Part shown: piece after piece, positions 1 through 8,444 of the stretch
How the letters are laid out: every line of letters begins with the position of its first letter
How positions within the stretch are numbered: position 1 is the stretch's first letter
Assembly: GCA_963845445.1 (NCBI GenBank)
Contig: CAWJSE010000002.1
Coordinates: 248,001 to 312,000, forward strand
Source of the DNA: JABDBL01 sp963845445
GTDB lineage: Bacteria; Cyanobacteriota; Vampirovibrionia; Obscuribacterales; Obscuribacteraceae
Reading direction: 5' to 3'
DNA length: 64,000 nucleotides
Translations under genes and position numbers: made by a program
The notes under the pieces: generated by a model
What the model was told of the DNA's origin: nothing
The model's database searches: none
What the model saw: only the letters and a program-made list of their open reading frames with translations

Positions 1-1106
1 TTGATTGTGGGCGGTACTATAGAGTCCTTAATAGCCAAAACACAGATAGCTGCTTCTAATGCCCCGGCAGCACCTAACAAATGGCCGGTCATAGACTTGC
101 TTGAGCTTACCATTAACTTCTTGGCATGGTGGCCAAAAACATTTTTAATTGCCCTGGTTTCTGCTTTGTCGCCCAACCAAGTTGAAGTGCCATGGGCGTT
201 GATATAATTTACCGCTTCTGGTTTAGAACCTTTTTCTTTCAAGGCTAATTCCATTGCCCTTGCCGCTCCGGCACCATCAGGCCGTGGTTGCACAATATCG
301 AATGCATCGGCAGTAGAACCATAACCAACCATCTCAGCGTAAATAGGCGCCCCTCTTTTTAAGGCGTGGGTAAGAGATTCTAATATTAAAACAGCTCCGC
401 CTTCCCCGATCACAAAGCCATCTCTGTCTTGGTCAAAAGGACGACTTGCTTTTTCAGGTTCACTATTTCGTGTAGATAGGGTACGCGCTGAAGCAAAGCC
501 AGCCATTACTAAAGATGTAATTGGTGCTTCACTTCCTCCTGCAAACATAACATCCGCTTCGCCTCTTTGAATTAGTCGATAAGCGTCTCCGACAGAATTT
601 GCCGAAGTAGCGCAGGCTGTTACTGTGCATAAATTCGGTCCTTGGGCGTTATGAAGCATGGAAATCCAGCCAGCAGCCATGTTCACTATCAACATTGGCA
701 CCGTCATAGGTGAGCAACGGTCCGGCCCTTTATTAACCAATACTCGAAACTGTTCTTCTATGGACTGAAAGCCGCCAGCAGCTGAACCCACTACTACGCC
801 CACTCTTTGCGGATCCAAGGTAGAGGTTTCGAGCTTGGCATCTTCTAAGGCTAAATAGCTAGCTACAATAGCTAATTGTATAAAACGATCTGTTCGCTTT
901 ATTTGCTTAGGTTCCATCCATTTGCTGGCATCAAAATCGGTAATTTCAGCAGCAATTTTACTTGCTGGCTGTTGATCTGCTGGAATGCGAGTAACTCGCT
1001 TTACGCCGGATCGTCCTTGGACAATACCTCGCCAAAATTCATCTTTACCGATACCAACCGATGAGACGGTACCAATTCCTGTGATTACAACTCGCTCTGC
1101 TACCAT
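1..1106 (-). CDS. fabF: 3-oxoacyl-ACP synthase II, C-terminus cut by window edge
   Basis: Beta-ketoacyl-ACP synthase II condenses malonyl-ACP with a growing acyl-ACP in the cytosolic type II fatty acid cycle. The reverse strand is open from an ATG at 1106 to the window edge, about 368 of the usual 410 residues. The catalytic triad is visible: Cys165 in TACATSAN, His305 in NAHGTST and His342 in MTGHLLGAAG, spaced as in the Escherichia coli enzyme. It lies 86 bases downstream of acpP on the same strand, the common acpP-fabF order, and is probably cotranscribed. FabB is a less likely alternative given the acpP linkage. Confidence 0.95.
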   Translation of the reverse strand, partial: MVAERVVITGIGTVSSVGIGKDEFWRGIVQGRSGVKRVTRIPADQQPASKIAAEITDFDASKWMEPKQIKRTDRFIQLAIVASYLALEDAKLETSTLDPQRVGVVVGSAAGGFQSIEEQFRVLVNKGPDRCSPMTVPMLIVNMAAGWISMLHNAQGPNLCTVTACATSANSVGDAYRLIQRGEADVMFAGGSEAPITSLVMAGFASARTLSTRNSEPEKASRPFDQDRDGFVIGEGGAVLILESLTHALKRGAPIYAEMVGYGSTADAFDIVQPRPDGAGAARAMELALKEKGSKPEAVNYINAHGTSTWLGDKAETRAIKNVFGHHAKKLMVSSSKSMTGHLLGAAGALEAAICVLAIKDSIVPPTI

Positions 1107-1192
1107 TTAATTAAAATCGCTCTTTAATAAAACAATACACCTAACCCTTTTTGGCAAGGCCAAGCTTTCTGTTTTATTAAGACAAATAGAGA

Positions 1193-1432
1193 CTATACGT
1201 GAGCGGAAATGTACTTAACAGCTTCACCGACGGTTGTTATTTTTTCTGCTTCTTCGTCAGGGATTTCCATACCAAACTCTTCTTCAAGAGCCATTACTAG
1301 CTCAACCGTATCCAGTGAGTCTGCCCCTAGGTCTTTAGTAAAGCTTGCTTCCATCGTCACTTCATCTGCGTTTACATTGAGTTGCGCGACGGCTACCTTC
1401 TTTACTCGTTCGAAGGCTTCCTTTTCTTCCAT
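1193..1432 (-). CDS. acpP: Acyl carrier protein
   Basis: Acyl carrier protein of type II fatty acid synthesis, 79 residues, acidic and the normal family length. The phosphopantetheine attachment site is Ser39 in the GADSLDTVE motif, followed by the expected acidic helix ALEEEFGMEIPDEEAEKI. It carries acyl chains between FabF, FabG and the other cycle enzymes. Its place between fabG (upstream, 207-base gap) and fabF (downstream) fits the standard cluster. The longer upstream gap suggests it may have its own promoter, as acpP is often expressed far above its neighbours. Confidence 0.96.
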   Translation of the reverse strand: MEEKEAFERVKKVAVAQLNVNADEVTMEASFTKDLGADSLDTVELVMALEEEFGMEIPDEEAEKITTVGEAVKYISAHV

Positions 1433-1596
1433 ACTGTGCCTGATCCTCCCAATTTCTGATCAACAAGAATACGTCAAAATCCGAGCTGGCTGCTAAAGCG
1501 CACCACGGGCAACTAGAATATCATGCCCGACTGTTTAGGTTAACAGCTTGGCCGATTCGTAACTACTTTACAAATAATAGTGTTGTATTCAGTAAT

Positions 1597-1608
1597 AGTA
1601 GTGCTACT
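1597..1608. promoter_or_regulatory. Short dyad between fabG and acpP
   Basis: The 12 bases AGTAGTGCTACT form 5-base inverted arms with a 2-base centre, in the 207-base gap upstream of acpP. A regulator site for the fatty acid genes is possible, but it does not match the FapR or FabT consensus as I know them, and a dyad this short can arise by chance. The rest of the gap shows only weak promoter-like hexamers on the reverse strand. Confidence 0.2.
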
Positions 1609-1639
1609 CAATGACTCAAGCTTGAGCCCCGCTGCAAGT

Positions 1640-2425
1640 TTAAGTATAAAGTCCACCGCTCACTTCTATCACTTGTCCGGTAACATAAGAGCCTGGACCG
1701 GCGAAGAAAAGCACTGCCTGGGCGATATCTTCAGGTAAACCCATCCTGCCAAGAGGGATGCGTTCGATTACTTTCTTTATTTTATCTTCACCAAGTGCTT
1801 TGGTCATATCGGTATCTATGAATCCTGGTGCCACGGCATTGCTTGTAATATTACGTGTGGCATATTCCAGCGCCACAGTTTTTGTAAAACCGATTAGTCC
1901 AGCTTTGGCAGCAGCATAATTCACTTGACCAGGGTTGCCATGCACACCGGTTGTACTGGCAATATTTATTATGCGTCCCTGTCTTTGTTTGGACATAATT
2001 TTAAGAATAGGCTGAGTCACTTTAAAAGCAGAAGTTAGATTTGTATCGATAACTGCTTGCCAGTGTTCTTCGCTCATACGCATAAAAAGATCATCCCTTG
2101 TAATGCCGGCGTTATTGACAAGTATGTCTATGCGTCCATACTTATTCATAATCGTTTCGACCATTCTTTCAATTTGTTCGCTTATAGTGACATTACAAGG
2201 TGCCGATATAGCATCTATGCCTTGCGCAACAAATTCTTCGGCAGTGGCTTTACTTAAGTCCCCATTGATATCGTTGATCACGATCTTTGCGCCGGCTTTC
2301 GCCAAAGCAGTTGCAATAGCCTTGCCAATACCCCTTCCAGAACCAGTGACAACAGCCACCATATCTTTCAATAAATCTGATTTTTCCATTGCTTTTATTG
2401 TTGACAATACATTAGATGTACTCAT
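1640..2425 (-). CDS. fabG: 3-oxoacyl-ACP reductase
   Basis: NADPH-dependent 3-oxoacyl-ACP reductase of the short-chain dehydrogenase family, the first reduction of fatty acid elongation. The Rossmann motif TGSGRGIG sits near residues 27-34, followed by NNAG and the YAAAK catalytic Tyr/Lys, and the protein ends GGLYT with the usual VTGQVIEVSGG tail. The ATG at 2425 is chosen because GGGAG lies 5 bases before it; in-frame ATGs at 2437 and 2446 lack a comparable site and would add 4 or 7 residues. Length 261 residues, slightly longer than the typical 245 because of an N-terminal extension. First gene of the fabG-acpP-fabF group. Confidence 0.93.
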   Translation of the reverse strand: MSTSNVLSTIKAMEKSDLLKDMVAVVTGSGRGIGKAIATALAKAGAKIVINDINGDLSKATAEEFVAQGIDAISAPCNVTISEQIERMVETIMNKYGRIDILVNNAGITRDDLFMRMSEEHWQAVIDTNLTSAFKVTQPILKIMSKQRQGRIINIASTTGVHGNPGQVNYAAAKAGLIGFTKTVALEYATRNITSNAVAPGFIDTDMTKALGEDKIKKVIERIPLGRMGLPEDIAQAVLFFAGPGSYVTGQVIEVSGGLYT

Positions 2426-2516
2426 TTTTACTCCCATAATACGCACTTGCTAATCGCCGTGTTATTGCCTGTTTATGGCAAATTTCTGACTTAAGCTTGT
2501 CCCACAAGTAGTCATT

Positions 2517-2753
2517 ATGCCAGACTGTGCCTATACAGTTTTGTTACTTAGTGTTTTGTCACCTGATTTTTACAGGACTCTCAGCTTTAGCTGGGAGATG
2601 ACTGGAGAAGACCCCTTGCAAAGTTTATACTTAGCAATGAAAGCCATTGAAAGCTCCTTGCATAAGGAGATCGAGCAGGGCGAGCATTTCGTTTTTGATC
2701 GTCCTCATGGGCAGCATATTATTGATATAGAATCTTATTTTAGACAACCATGA
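2517..2753 (+). CDS. Small hypothetical protein
   Basis: I do not recognise this 78-residue protein. The C-terminal half is acidic and probably helical (AMKAIESSLHKEIEQGEHF). Its stop overlaps the start of the HAD phosphatase gene by four bases (ATGA), which suggests translational coupling and is the main argument that it is real. The start is uncertain: the ATG at 2517 has no ribosome binding site, and the ATG at 2598 has GGGAG directly against it, too close to work normally. It could be 51 residues long. Confidence 0.5.
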   Translation: MPDCAYTVLLLSVLSPDFYRTLSFSWEMTGEDPLQSLYLAMKAIESSLHKEIEQGEHFVFDRPHGQHIIDIESYFRQP

Positions 2754-3610
2754 ACGACCCTATTACTCGGAAAAATTTGAAGAACAGATCCTTCGGCTAC
2801 AAGCTAGCTGCTATCGATTTGGATGGTACTTTATTGGATGAGAATAAAAACATCAGTAAAAAAAATGTGCAAGCCCTGCGCATGCTAGAAGAGGCAGGAG
2901 TGACTGTCGTTCTTGCTTCTGGTAGAACCCATGACAGCATAATGAATTTTACTTCTGAACTGGATTTGACTGGTCCGATTATTTCCAGTCACGGTGCTTT
3001 AGTTAAAGACTATAAGACACAAAGGGTTCTTTCGTTTAATTCACTTAAGCCTGATGCAGCAAAAAAATTAGTAATAGAAGCTGAAAGACAAAACGTCACG
3101 GTTATTTATTGCCATTTGAACGGTGTGTTCATAAATCAAAGGAATGAGTGGACAAGCTTATTTGAACAACGTTCCAGGAAGGAAGCAAATTTTATTGATT
3201 CTTTTGATTCTTTGCATGCTGCTGACCCCTATAAGATTATATGGATGCATCGACCAGAAAAACTATCTTCAATACACTCAGGCTTAGATAAGCACTTTAA
3301 AGACGAATACTATATTGCTCGCGGAGACGCAGAACATCTGGAATTTTTGGCAATAAACACTAGTAAGGCGGTGGGACTGGAAGCTGTGGCTAAGCATTTG
3401 GGCATTTCTAAGGATGAGACTATTAGTTTTGGCGATGCAGATAATGACATACCAATGCTGGCTTGGGCTGGTTTAGGGATAGCAATGAATCATGCTACTG
3501 ATGGAGCAAAAACAGCCGCCAATATAGTTGCAGCGGTCGGCCCAATGGAGACTAATTTTGCTAGCGCGGTCGAGGCGGTATTTGCTTATACTCGCTCGCA
3601 GGGCGAATAA
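2750..3610 (+). CDS. Cof-type HAD-superfamily phosphatase
   Basis: Haloacid dehalogenase-type phosphatase of the Cof/YidA subfamily, probably acting on small phosphorylated metabolites in the cytosol. Motif I is DLDGTLLDE (nucleophile and acid Asp, about residues 23-31), motif II is in VVLASGRT, and motif IV is SFGDADNDIPML near residue 222. The cap domain between motifs II and III is the Cof type. Length 286 is normal. It overlaps the preceding small gene by four bases and so probably shares its transcript. The substrate cannot be told from sequence. Confidence 0.9.
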   Translation: MNDPITRKNLKNRSFGYKLAAIDLDGTLLDENKNISKKNVQALRMLEEAGVTVVLASGRTHDSIMNFTSELDLTGPIISSHGALVKDYKTQRVLSFNSLKPDAAKKLVIEAERQNVTVIYCHLNGVFINQRNEWTSLFEQRSRKEANFIDSFDSLHAADPYKIIWMHRPEKLSSIHSGLDKHFKDEYYIARGDAEHLEFLAINTSKAVGLEAVAKHLGISKDETISFGDADNDIPMLAWAGLGIAMNHATDGAKTAANIVAAVGPMETNFASAVEAVFAYTRSQGE

Positions 3611-3649
3611 GTTCCTATTCAACAAAAACCAGAGACTGAAACATGGCGG

Positions 3650-4363
3650 TTATTCTATATTGCAGATCAGCTCCTCATCGCCCAGAACTTCCCAGCTTAG
3701 AGCGGCGATACCGTCTTCTTCACTGAGGCGTTTTAGGACCCGCTCCATATGTTTATCGTGTCTGCCGGATGCGACCACTTCTATCTCGACGCGTACTTTA
3801 GGCGATCCTTCAATAGATTCGCTCCGCAAAGCATTAGGAAGCAAACTATCTGATGATAGTAATTCCATTAGCATTGTTCTCACGTGATCTTCGTCCTGAT
3901 TTAAACAAGTCACCCTTAGCCTGTATACAACTGGTGACTCATCATTTGGTCGTTTTTGCTTGTTTATTTTGGACGCTAATGGTCGCAAAATTACATTGGC
4001 TCCTACTACCGCTATAGTAGTGATCAGTGAAGGTACAGCGAATCCTAAGCCTGCCAATGTTCCGACCGCTGCAGCACACCACAAAGTAGCTGCAGTGTTT
4101 AATCCCCTTACGTTCAAGCCTTCTCTTAGAATAACGCCGGCGCCCAAAAATCCTATGCCACATACAATTTGCGAAGCGATTCTAGTAGGGCTGCTATCAC
4201 CCGGTAGCATTGCGGAAATAGCCACAAAAGCAGCCGAACCAGTGGATACCAAGGCATTTGTTCTTAGACCAGCTCGGCGTTGTCGCCATTGGCGTTCTAG
4301 TCCAATTAATGCACCGAACAAAAGCGCCAACAACACCCTAAAGCTAAATTCAAGCCAGGACAT
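3650..4363 (-). CDS. MgtC/SapB family membrane protein
   Basis: MgtC-like inner-membrane protein. The N-terminus carries the family signature GALIGLERQWRQRRAGLRTN near residues 18-37 with several transmembrane segments up to about residue 125. The C-terminal part (RVTCLNQDEDHVRTML onward) is a soluble ACT-like domain, as in the longer MgtC proteins. MgtC proteins act in magnesium-limitation adaptation and can modulate the F-type ATPase; whether this one does so is unknown. It is divergent from the TPR gene at 4526 across 162 bases that should hold both promoters. Length 237 is typical. Confidence 0.88.
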   Translation of the reverse strand: MSWLEFSFRVLLALLFGALIGLERQWRQRRAGLRTNALVSTGSAAFVAISAMLPGDSSPTRIASQIVCGIGFLGAGVILREGLNVRGLNTAATLWCAAAVGTLAGLGFAVPSLITTIAVVGANVILRPLASKINKQKRPNDESPVVYRLRVTCLNQDEDHVRTMLMELLSSDSLLPNALRSESIEGSPKVRVEIEVVASGRHDKHMERVLKRLSEEDGIAALSWEVLGDEELICNIE

Positions 4364-4525
4364 TCAAACACCTGTTTTGCTGCTTCCAAGGCACTTATAC
4401 CCGAAAAGCGACCAATAGTCACCAATAGTACATGTTTGCAATCTGATCCTATTTTTACAAATATTTGTTTTTGTTCAATACATTTGGGCTTCTTTGCATT
4501 AGAATTCACTGGGAAAAGGAGTAGT

Positions 4526-5959
4526 ATGAGAAGTTTAAGCTATTTTTTCATTTTTATGGCGGTGTTTATCGGCTTTAGCAGCACTGCGGTTTTGGCTCAG
4601 GATGAGGCTGAGTTTGCCGCTAAACAGGAGGCGTTCTCACTTTATCAAAAAGCTATGAACGCTTTTCAAATAGGTGATTTTCATGGCTGCACGCTGCTTT
4701 GCCGTCAGTGCATTGATCTCGATAACCAAGACAAGCGTTTTTTTCACTTAGAAGCTTTGTCTCTAGCAGAGAGCGGCGATAATCAACAAGCACTGGTGGC
4801 TTTCCGCGAAGCATTGGCAATCGATTTTAACTTCATCCAGTGTCGAAACAATATGGGACTATTTGAAATGAAACTGGGCAAATTGGATGATGCCAAGGAG
4901 ACCTTTCAAGAGTGCATTAAGATTCAGCCTAAATATCCAGATGCCCATTATCATCTAGCAGAGATTTTGCAAAAAAGAGGTGATTTGGACGCCGCTATTG
5001 AAGAATATGAAACGGCAACACGTCTCAACCCGAACTATTTTGAAGCTCAAAGAGATCTTGGTTTAGCTATTTATGAGAAGGCGAGCTCCGGGTTAATTGA
5101 CATGATTGACTGTGAAGACAAACTCAAATTGGCAGAGCGACTGGCTCCTACTAATCCGATGATCCATTATCATCTTGGTAATATTTATTGTGCAGACGGT
5201 AAATTGGATGAAGCGGAGAATGAATTTAAAATGGCATTAAGCTTGGATGGCAGGCTAGCTGGCGCTCATTATGAATTAGGACGTTTGCGTTATTATCGCG
5301 GCGATCCGGATCGCTGTCTGGTGGAAATGAATTTAGCTAGTAAAATAAGTCCCACTTATACAGATGACAAAAAATATCCCGCCCTAGATATTATGCAGCT
5401 TAAATCTATGACAGCTAAATGTTATGAAATCAAGGGAGACTATAAACGAGCAGTAAGCTTTCTTAACGATGTTGCGGCGATGACAAAAAATAATAAAGAG
5501 CTCTTGAAGCATATTAAACAGCTGGAAAAAAAGCAGTTTGATCCACATCGTCAAAAAACAGGATGTCTTGATAACAATGTACAAGCGCTTCTCATAAAAG
5601 GTATCACCCAATACGATTCTAAAGAATCTGATGCTGCTAAAGCAACTTTTGAAATGATGACCACTAATAGTCCTGATTGTTTTGAGGGCTGGCAAAACCA
5701 AGGCGCTTTGGAAGAAGCGACAAGCAATTTGCAGGCAGCTATGTCAGACTATAGAAAAGCAATTGAGCTGGCTCCCAATTATGATGGCTTATATTTTAAT
5801 ATGGCTTATCTATTAGAAAAAATGGGCTTGGCCGCAGATGCAGGCGGTATGTATGCACAGTTTCACGCTCTTTCTGGTAAATACCCTTATGACTCGAGAC
5901 ACATTGTTGCTTTAGAACAAGAATATGCTCGTCAGCAAACAAAAAAGCAAAGTAAGTAA
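4526..5959 (+). CDS. Secreted TPR-repeat protein
   Basis: Exported or membrane-attached protein of 477 residues built of tetratricopeptide repeats. The start at 4526 is set by AAGGAG four bases upstream; an upstream in-frame ATG at 4436 lacks such a site and would bury the signal peptide. The first 24 residues form a signal peptide ending STAVLA before QDEAEF. Repeats such as PDAHYHLAEILQKRGDLDAA and PNYFEAQRDLGLAIYE follow to near the end. TPRs are protein-binding scaffolds, and no catalytic domain is visible. It ends 34 bases before panB and may share its transcript. Confidence 0.87.
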   Translation: MRSLSYFFIFMAVFIGFSSTAVLAQDEAEFAAKQEAFSLYQKAMNAFQIGDFHGCTLLCRQCIDLDNQDKRFFHLEALSLAESGDNQQALVAFREALAIDFNFIQCRNNMGLFEMKLGKLDDAKETFQECIKIQPKYPDAHYHLAEILQKRGDLDAAIEEYETATRLNPNYFEAQRDLGLAIYEKASSGLIDMIDCEDKLKLAERLAPTNPMIHYHLGNIYCADGKLDEAENEFKMALSLDGRLAGAHYELGRLRYYRGDPDRCLVEMNLASKISPTYTDDKKYPALDIMQLKSMTAKCYEIKGDYKRAVSFLNDVAAMTKNNKELLKHIKQLEKKQFDPHRQKTGCLDNNVQALLIKGITQYDSKESDAAKATFEMMTTNSPDCFEGWQNQGALEEATSNLQAAMSDYRKAIELAPNYDGLYFNMAYLLEKMGLAADAGGMYAQFHALSGKYPYDSRHIVALEQEYARQQTKKQSK

Positions 5960-5993
5960 ATATCATGGTTCTAGACAGAAAGCGAGGTAAACA

Positions 5994-6857
5994 GTGGCAC
6001 CAAGAATCACCACTCTAACGCTCAAACAATACAAAGAGCAGAAGAAAAAAATAGTCGCCCTGACTGCTTATGATTATTCAACAGCCCAGATTTTAGATCG
6101 CAGCGGCATAGATATTATTTTAGTTGGCGATAGCCTGGCTATGGTTGCTCTAGGGCATAAGTCTACTCATCCCGTTACTGTAGATCAAATGATTCACCAT
6201 TCGCAAGCAGTAATGCGTGGTACCCAGCGAGCCCTTGTCGTTGGCGACATGCCATTTATGAGCTATCAGGAAGATTTGAGAGAAGCAGTTAAAAATGCAG
6301 GACGTTTTATTAAAGAAGCGCAAGTGCATGCAGTCAAACTGGAAGGAGCCAGCCGACAAATTTTAGAAATCGTTGAAAGACTTGTTGATATTGGTATCCC
6401 GGTTATGGGCCATCTTGGTTTTACACCACAATCCGTTCATGCTTTGGGTGGTTTTCGGGTGCAAGGCAAGACTGCTGAGAAGGCCGTGAAACTAATGAAT
6501 GATGCACAAGCTTTGGAGCGCGTGGGTGCTTTTTCCATAGTATTGGAAATGGTACCATCCTCGGTAGCTAAGTTAATTAGTGAAAATCTTGAAGTGCCGA
6601 CTATTGGAATTGGGGCAGGTCCAGATTGTGATGGTCAAATATTGGTGGTAGACGACATGCTGGGGAAATTTACTGATTTCAAGCCCACTTTCGTCAGACA
6701 ATATGCCAATTTGGCCGATATTACATCCCAAGCTATTACCAGTTATATCGATGATGTGCGCTCTAGCAGTTATCCGAATAATGAGGAAAGCTTCCATTTA
6801 TCGAAAGAAGAAGAAACTGCCCTTCTCTCCCTAATCTGCAGCAAAAACTGTTCTTAA
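5994..6857 (+). CDS. panB: 3-methyl-2-oxobutanoate hydroxymethyltransferase
   Basis: Ketopantoate hydroxymethyltransferase, the first committed step of pantothenate and coenzyme A synthesis, using methylenetetrahydrofolate. Family motifs are clear: ALTAYDYSTAQ, DIILVGDSLAMV with a metal-binding Asp, HPVTVDQMIHH, KLEGASR, and GHLGFTPQS. The start is a GTG at 5994 preceded by a GAGG element seven bases upstream; no better in-frame start exists. Length 287 is close to the usual 260-280, with a short C-terminal extension. The 3' end overlaps the convergent zinc-ribbon gene by four bases. Confidence 0.95.
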   Translation: MAPRITTLTLKQYKEQKKKIVALTAYDYSTAQILDRSGIDIILVGDSLAMVALGHKSTHPVTVDQMIHHSQAVMRGTQRALVVGDMPFMSYQEDLREAVKNAGRFIKEAQVHAVKLEGASRQILEIVERLVDIGIPVMGHLGFTPQSVHALGGFRVQGKTAEKAVKLMNDAQALERVGAFSIVLEMVPSSVAKLISENLEVPTIGIGAGPDCDGQILVVDDMLGKFTDFKPTFVRQYANLADITSQAITSYIDDVRSSSYPNNEESFHLSKEEETALLSLICSKNCS

Positions 6858-7090
6858 CTGCAAGGACAACAATTTTTTGGCTTAGTTGGATTTGTAGCAC
6901 ACATTTCTGTTTGGGCGGATGCAGCATTCTTAGTACTGGCAGATTTTCCGGATAGAAAGTTGGCATTCCATACACGACTGAGATCATCTCCACCACATAT
7001 TGTGCATGCGACTGATGATGAGTCATTCATTGAGCGCTCAATTACAAAAGCTTTTTCACACTGCTTGCAACGATATTCATATTCTGGCAT
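6854..7090 (-). CDS. FmdB-type zinc-ribbon protein
   Basis: Small putative regulatory protein of the FmdB/CxxC family. The 78-residue protein begins MPEYEYRCKQCEKAF and has a second Cys pair in CTICGG, together a zinc ribbon. A Ser/Thr/Ala-rich linker follows and the protein ends in a Cys cluster (KNCCPCS), which is unusual. The molecular role of this family is not established. It is convergent with panB and lies 56 bases downstream of the rseP-like gene on the same strand. Confidence 0.85.
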   Translation of the reverse strand: MPEYEYRCKQCEKAFVIERSMNDSSSVACTICGGDDLSRVWNANFLSGKSASTKNAASAQTEMCATNPTKPKNCCPCS

Positions 7091-7146
7091 TTATTGAATC
7101 CTTGTATAGAATTGGCATTCATCACATTTAAACCTAAAAACAACAA

Positions 7147-8400
7147 TTATGGCTTTTGTTCAGGCGGCGTTGCTAGCTCTGGCTTAACTTCGTCCTTTGT
7201 TTTCTTATCGTTCGATTTTTCAGCACTACTAGATTTAAGATCTAGTTTGCCGGATATAAGTGCGGTGACGTCATTCACCATTATCAATGCCATCAGCAGC
7301 AATAGGCTTACAAAACCCCATTTGACAATCTCACCTTGGTGACGTTCGTGCATGGGCCTGCCGCGTACAGCTTCAACAGCCATAAAAGCTATGTGTGAAC
7401 CATCAAGCCCTGGCCAGGGCAGCAGATTTACGATTGCTAAATCCATACTAATTAAAACCGTAAATAAGAAAAGTTGACTCCAATCTTGCGTAGCAATATC
7501 AGCTCCAATTTTTATAATTGCTAGCACTCCATGGAGGTCCTGGAATCCGGGCACCGGTTGACCAGAGGTATTTTTACCGCCGTGAACAATATTGGCGGCA
7601 AGACCAGAAACTAATTGCCCTAAGGCGTCGACCATTGCTGCAGACAATTTCCAAAGCTTCTGAGCTGCTGCCAACGGAATATTGGAATAGTCGATTTCGT
7701 TCTTGCGATAAGTGATGGGACCTTTGGCCACCAAAGACATGCCCACTTTGCCGGCATCGTTGGTTTTCATAGCTAAAGTTAGTATCTGATTTTCACCATT
7801 AACATTTCGTTTAACTTGTATTTTTACTTCTTCATTCTTATGACCAGAAATGAGACTAACCGCGTCAGAGGGACTATCGGTGAGTTGTCCATTTATTCTT
7901 AAAATTCGGTCTTCCGGCTTAATACCGGCTTGAGCCGCAATAGGATTTTCTTTAATTAATGAATATACAAAAGTTTCTTGAGCTGGATAACCAAGAAACA
8001 TAAGCATTAAGATCATTACCAGATAGGCAAAAAGAATATTAGAAGCCGGTCCAGCAAAAGCAACCAACATCCTTTGCCAAATGGGAAACTTCCTAAAAGG
8101 TTTAAGAGCCACGCCAAAACTCTGTTCAGCCGACTCGTCGCCTAATTCGGGAATAGCCACATAACCACCGATTAATAAAGCATGTAGCTTAAATTCTGTT
8201 CCCCATTTTTTCCCCAGGGTCCAACTCGGTCCAAAGAAAGGAAGCCCGAAGCCAAATATAGGGGTTTGAAAGCCAAACAATCTTGCTACAAAAAAGTGCC
8301 CACATTCGTGCACAATGATCAATAAGCTCAATATGCCCAACATTAGCAGCACTGCTACAAACTGAAGACTAAATTGAGGCAGCGAAAAGGCGAAATGCAA
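7147..8400 (-). CDS. rseP: RseP-type site-2 (M50) membrane metalloprotease
   Basis: Intramembrane zinc metalloprotease that cuts transmembrane substrates such as anti-sigma factors or signal-peptide remnants. The zinc motif HECGH is at residues 31-35 in the first membrane helix, a PDZ domain lies about residues 165-250 (ENPIAAQAGIKPEDRILRI), and the third zinc ligand motif NLLPWPGLDG is near residue 318. Length 417 fits the family. The C-terminus has a charged Lys/Glu/Pro tail of about 30 residues, longer than in most homologues. Substrates cannot be named; no sigma factor gene is adjacent. Confidence 0.92.
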   Translation of the reverse strand: MHFAFSLPQFSLQFVAVLLMLGILSLLIIVHECGHFFVARLFGFQTPIFGFGLPFFGPSWTLGKKWGTEFKLHALLIGGYVAIPELGDESAEQSFGVALKPFRKFPIWQRMLVAFAGPASNILFAYLVMILMLMFLGYPAQETFVYSLIKENPIAAQAGIKPEDRILRINGQLTDSPSDAVSLISGHKNEEVKIQVKRNVNGENQILTLAMKTNDAGKVGMSLVAKGPITYRKNEIDYSNIPLAAAQKLWKLSAAMVDALGQLVSGLAANIVHGGKNTSGQPVPGFQDLHGVLAIIKIGADIATQDWSQLFLFTVLISMDLAIVNLLPWPGLDGSHIAFMAVEAVRGRPMHERHQGEIVKWGFVSLLLLMALIMVNDVTALISGKLDLKSSSAEKSNDKKTKDEVKPELATPPEQKP

Positions 8401-8444
8401 ATCTTATTCCTCACTAATTTATATAGTGCATTATAACAGGTAGG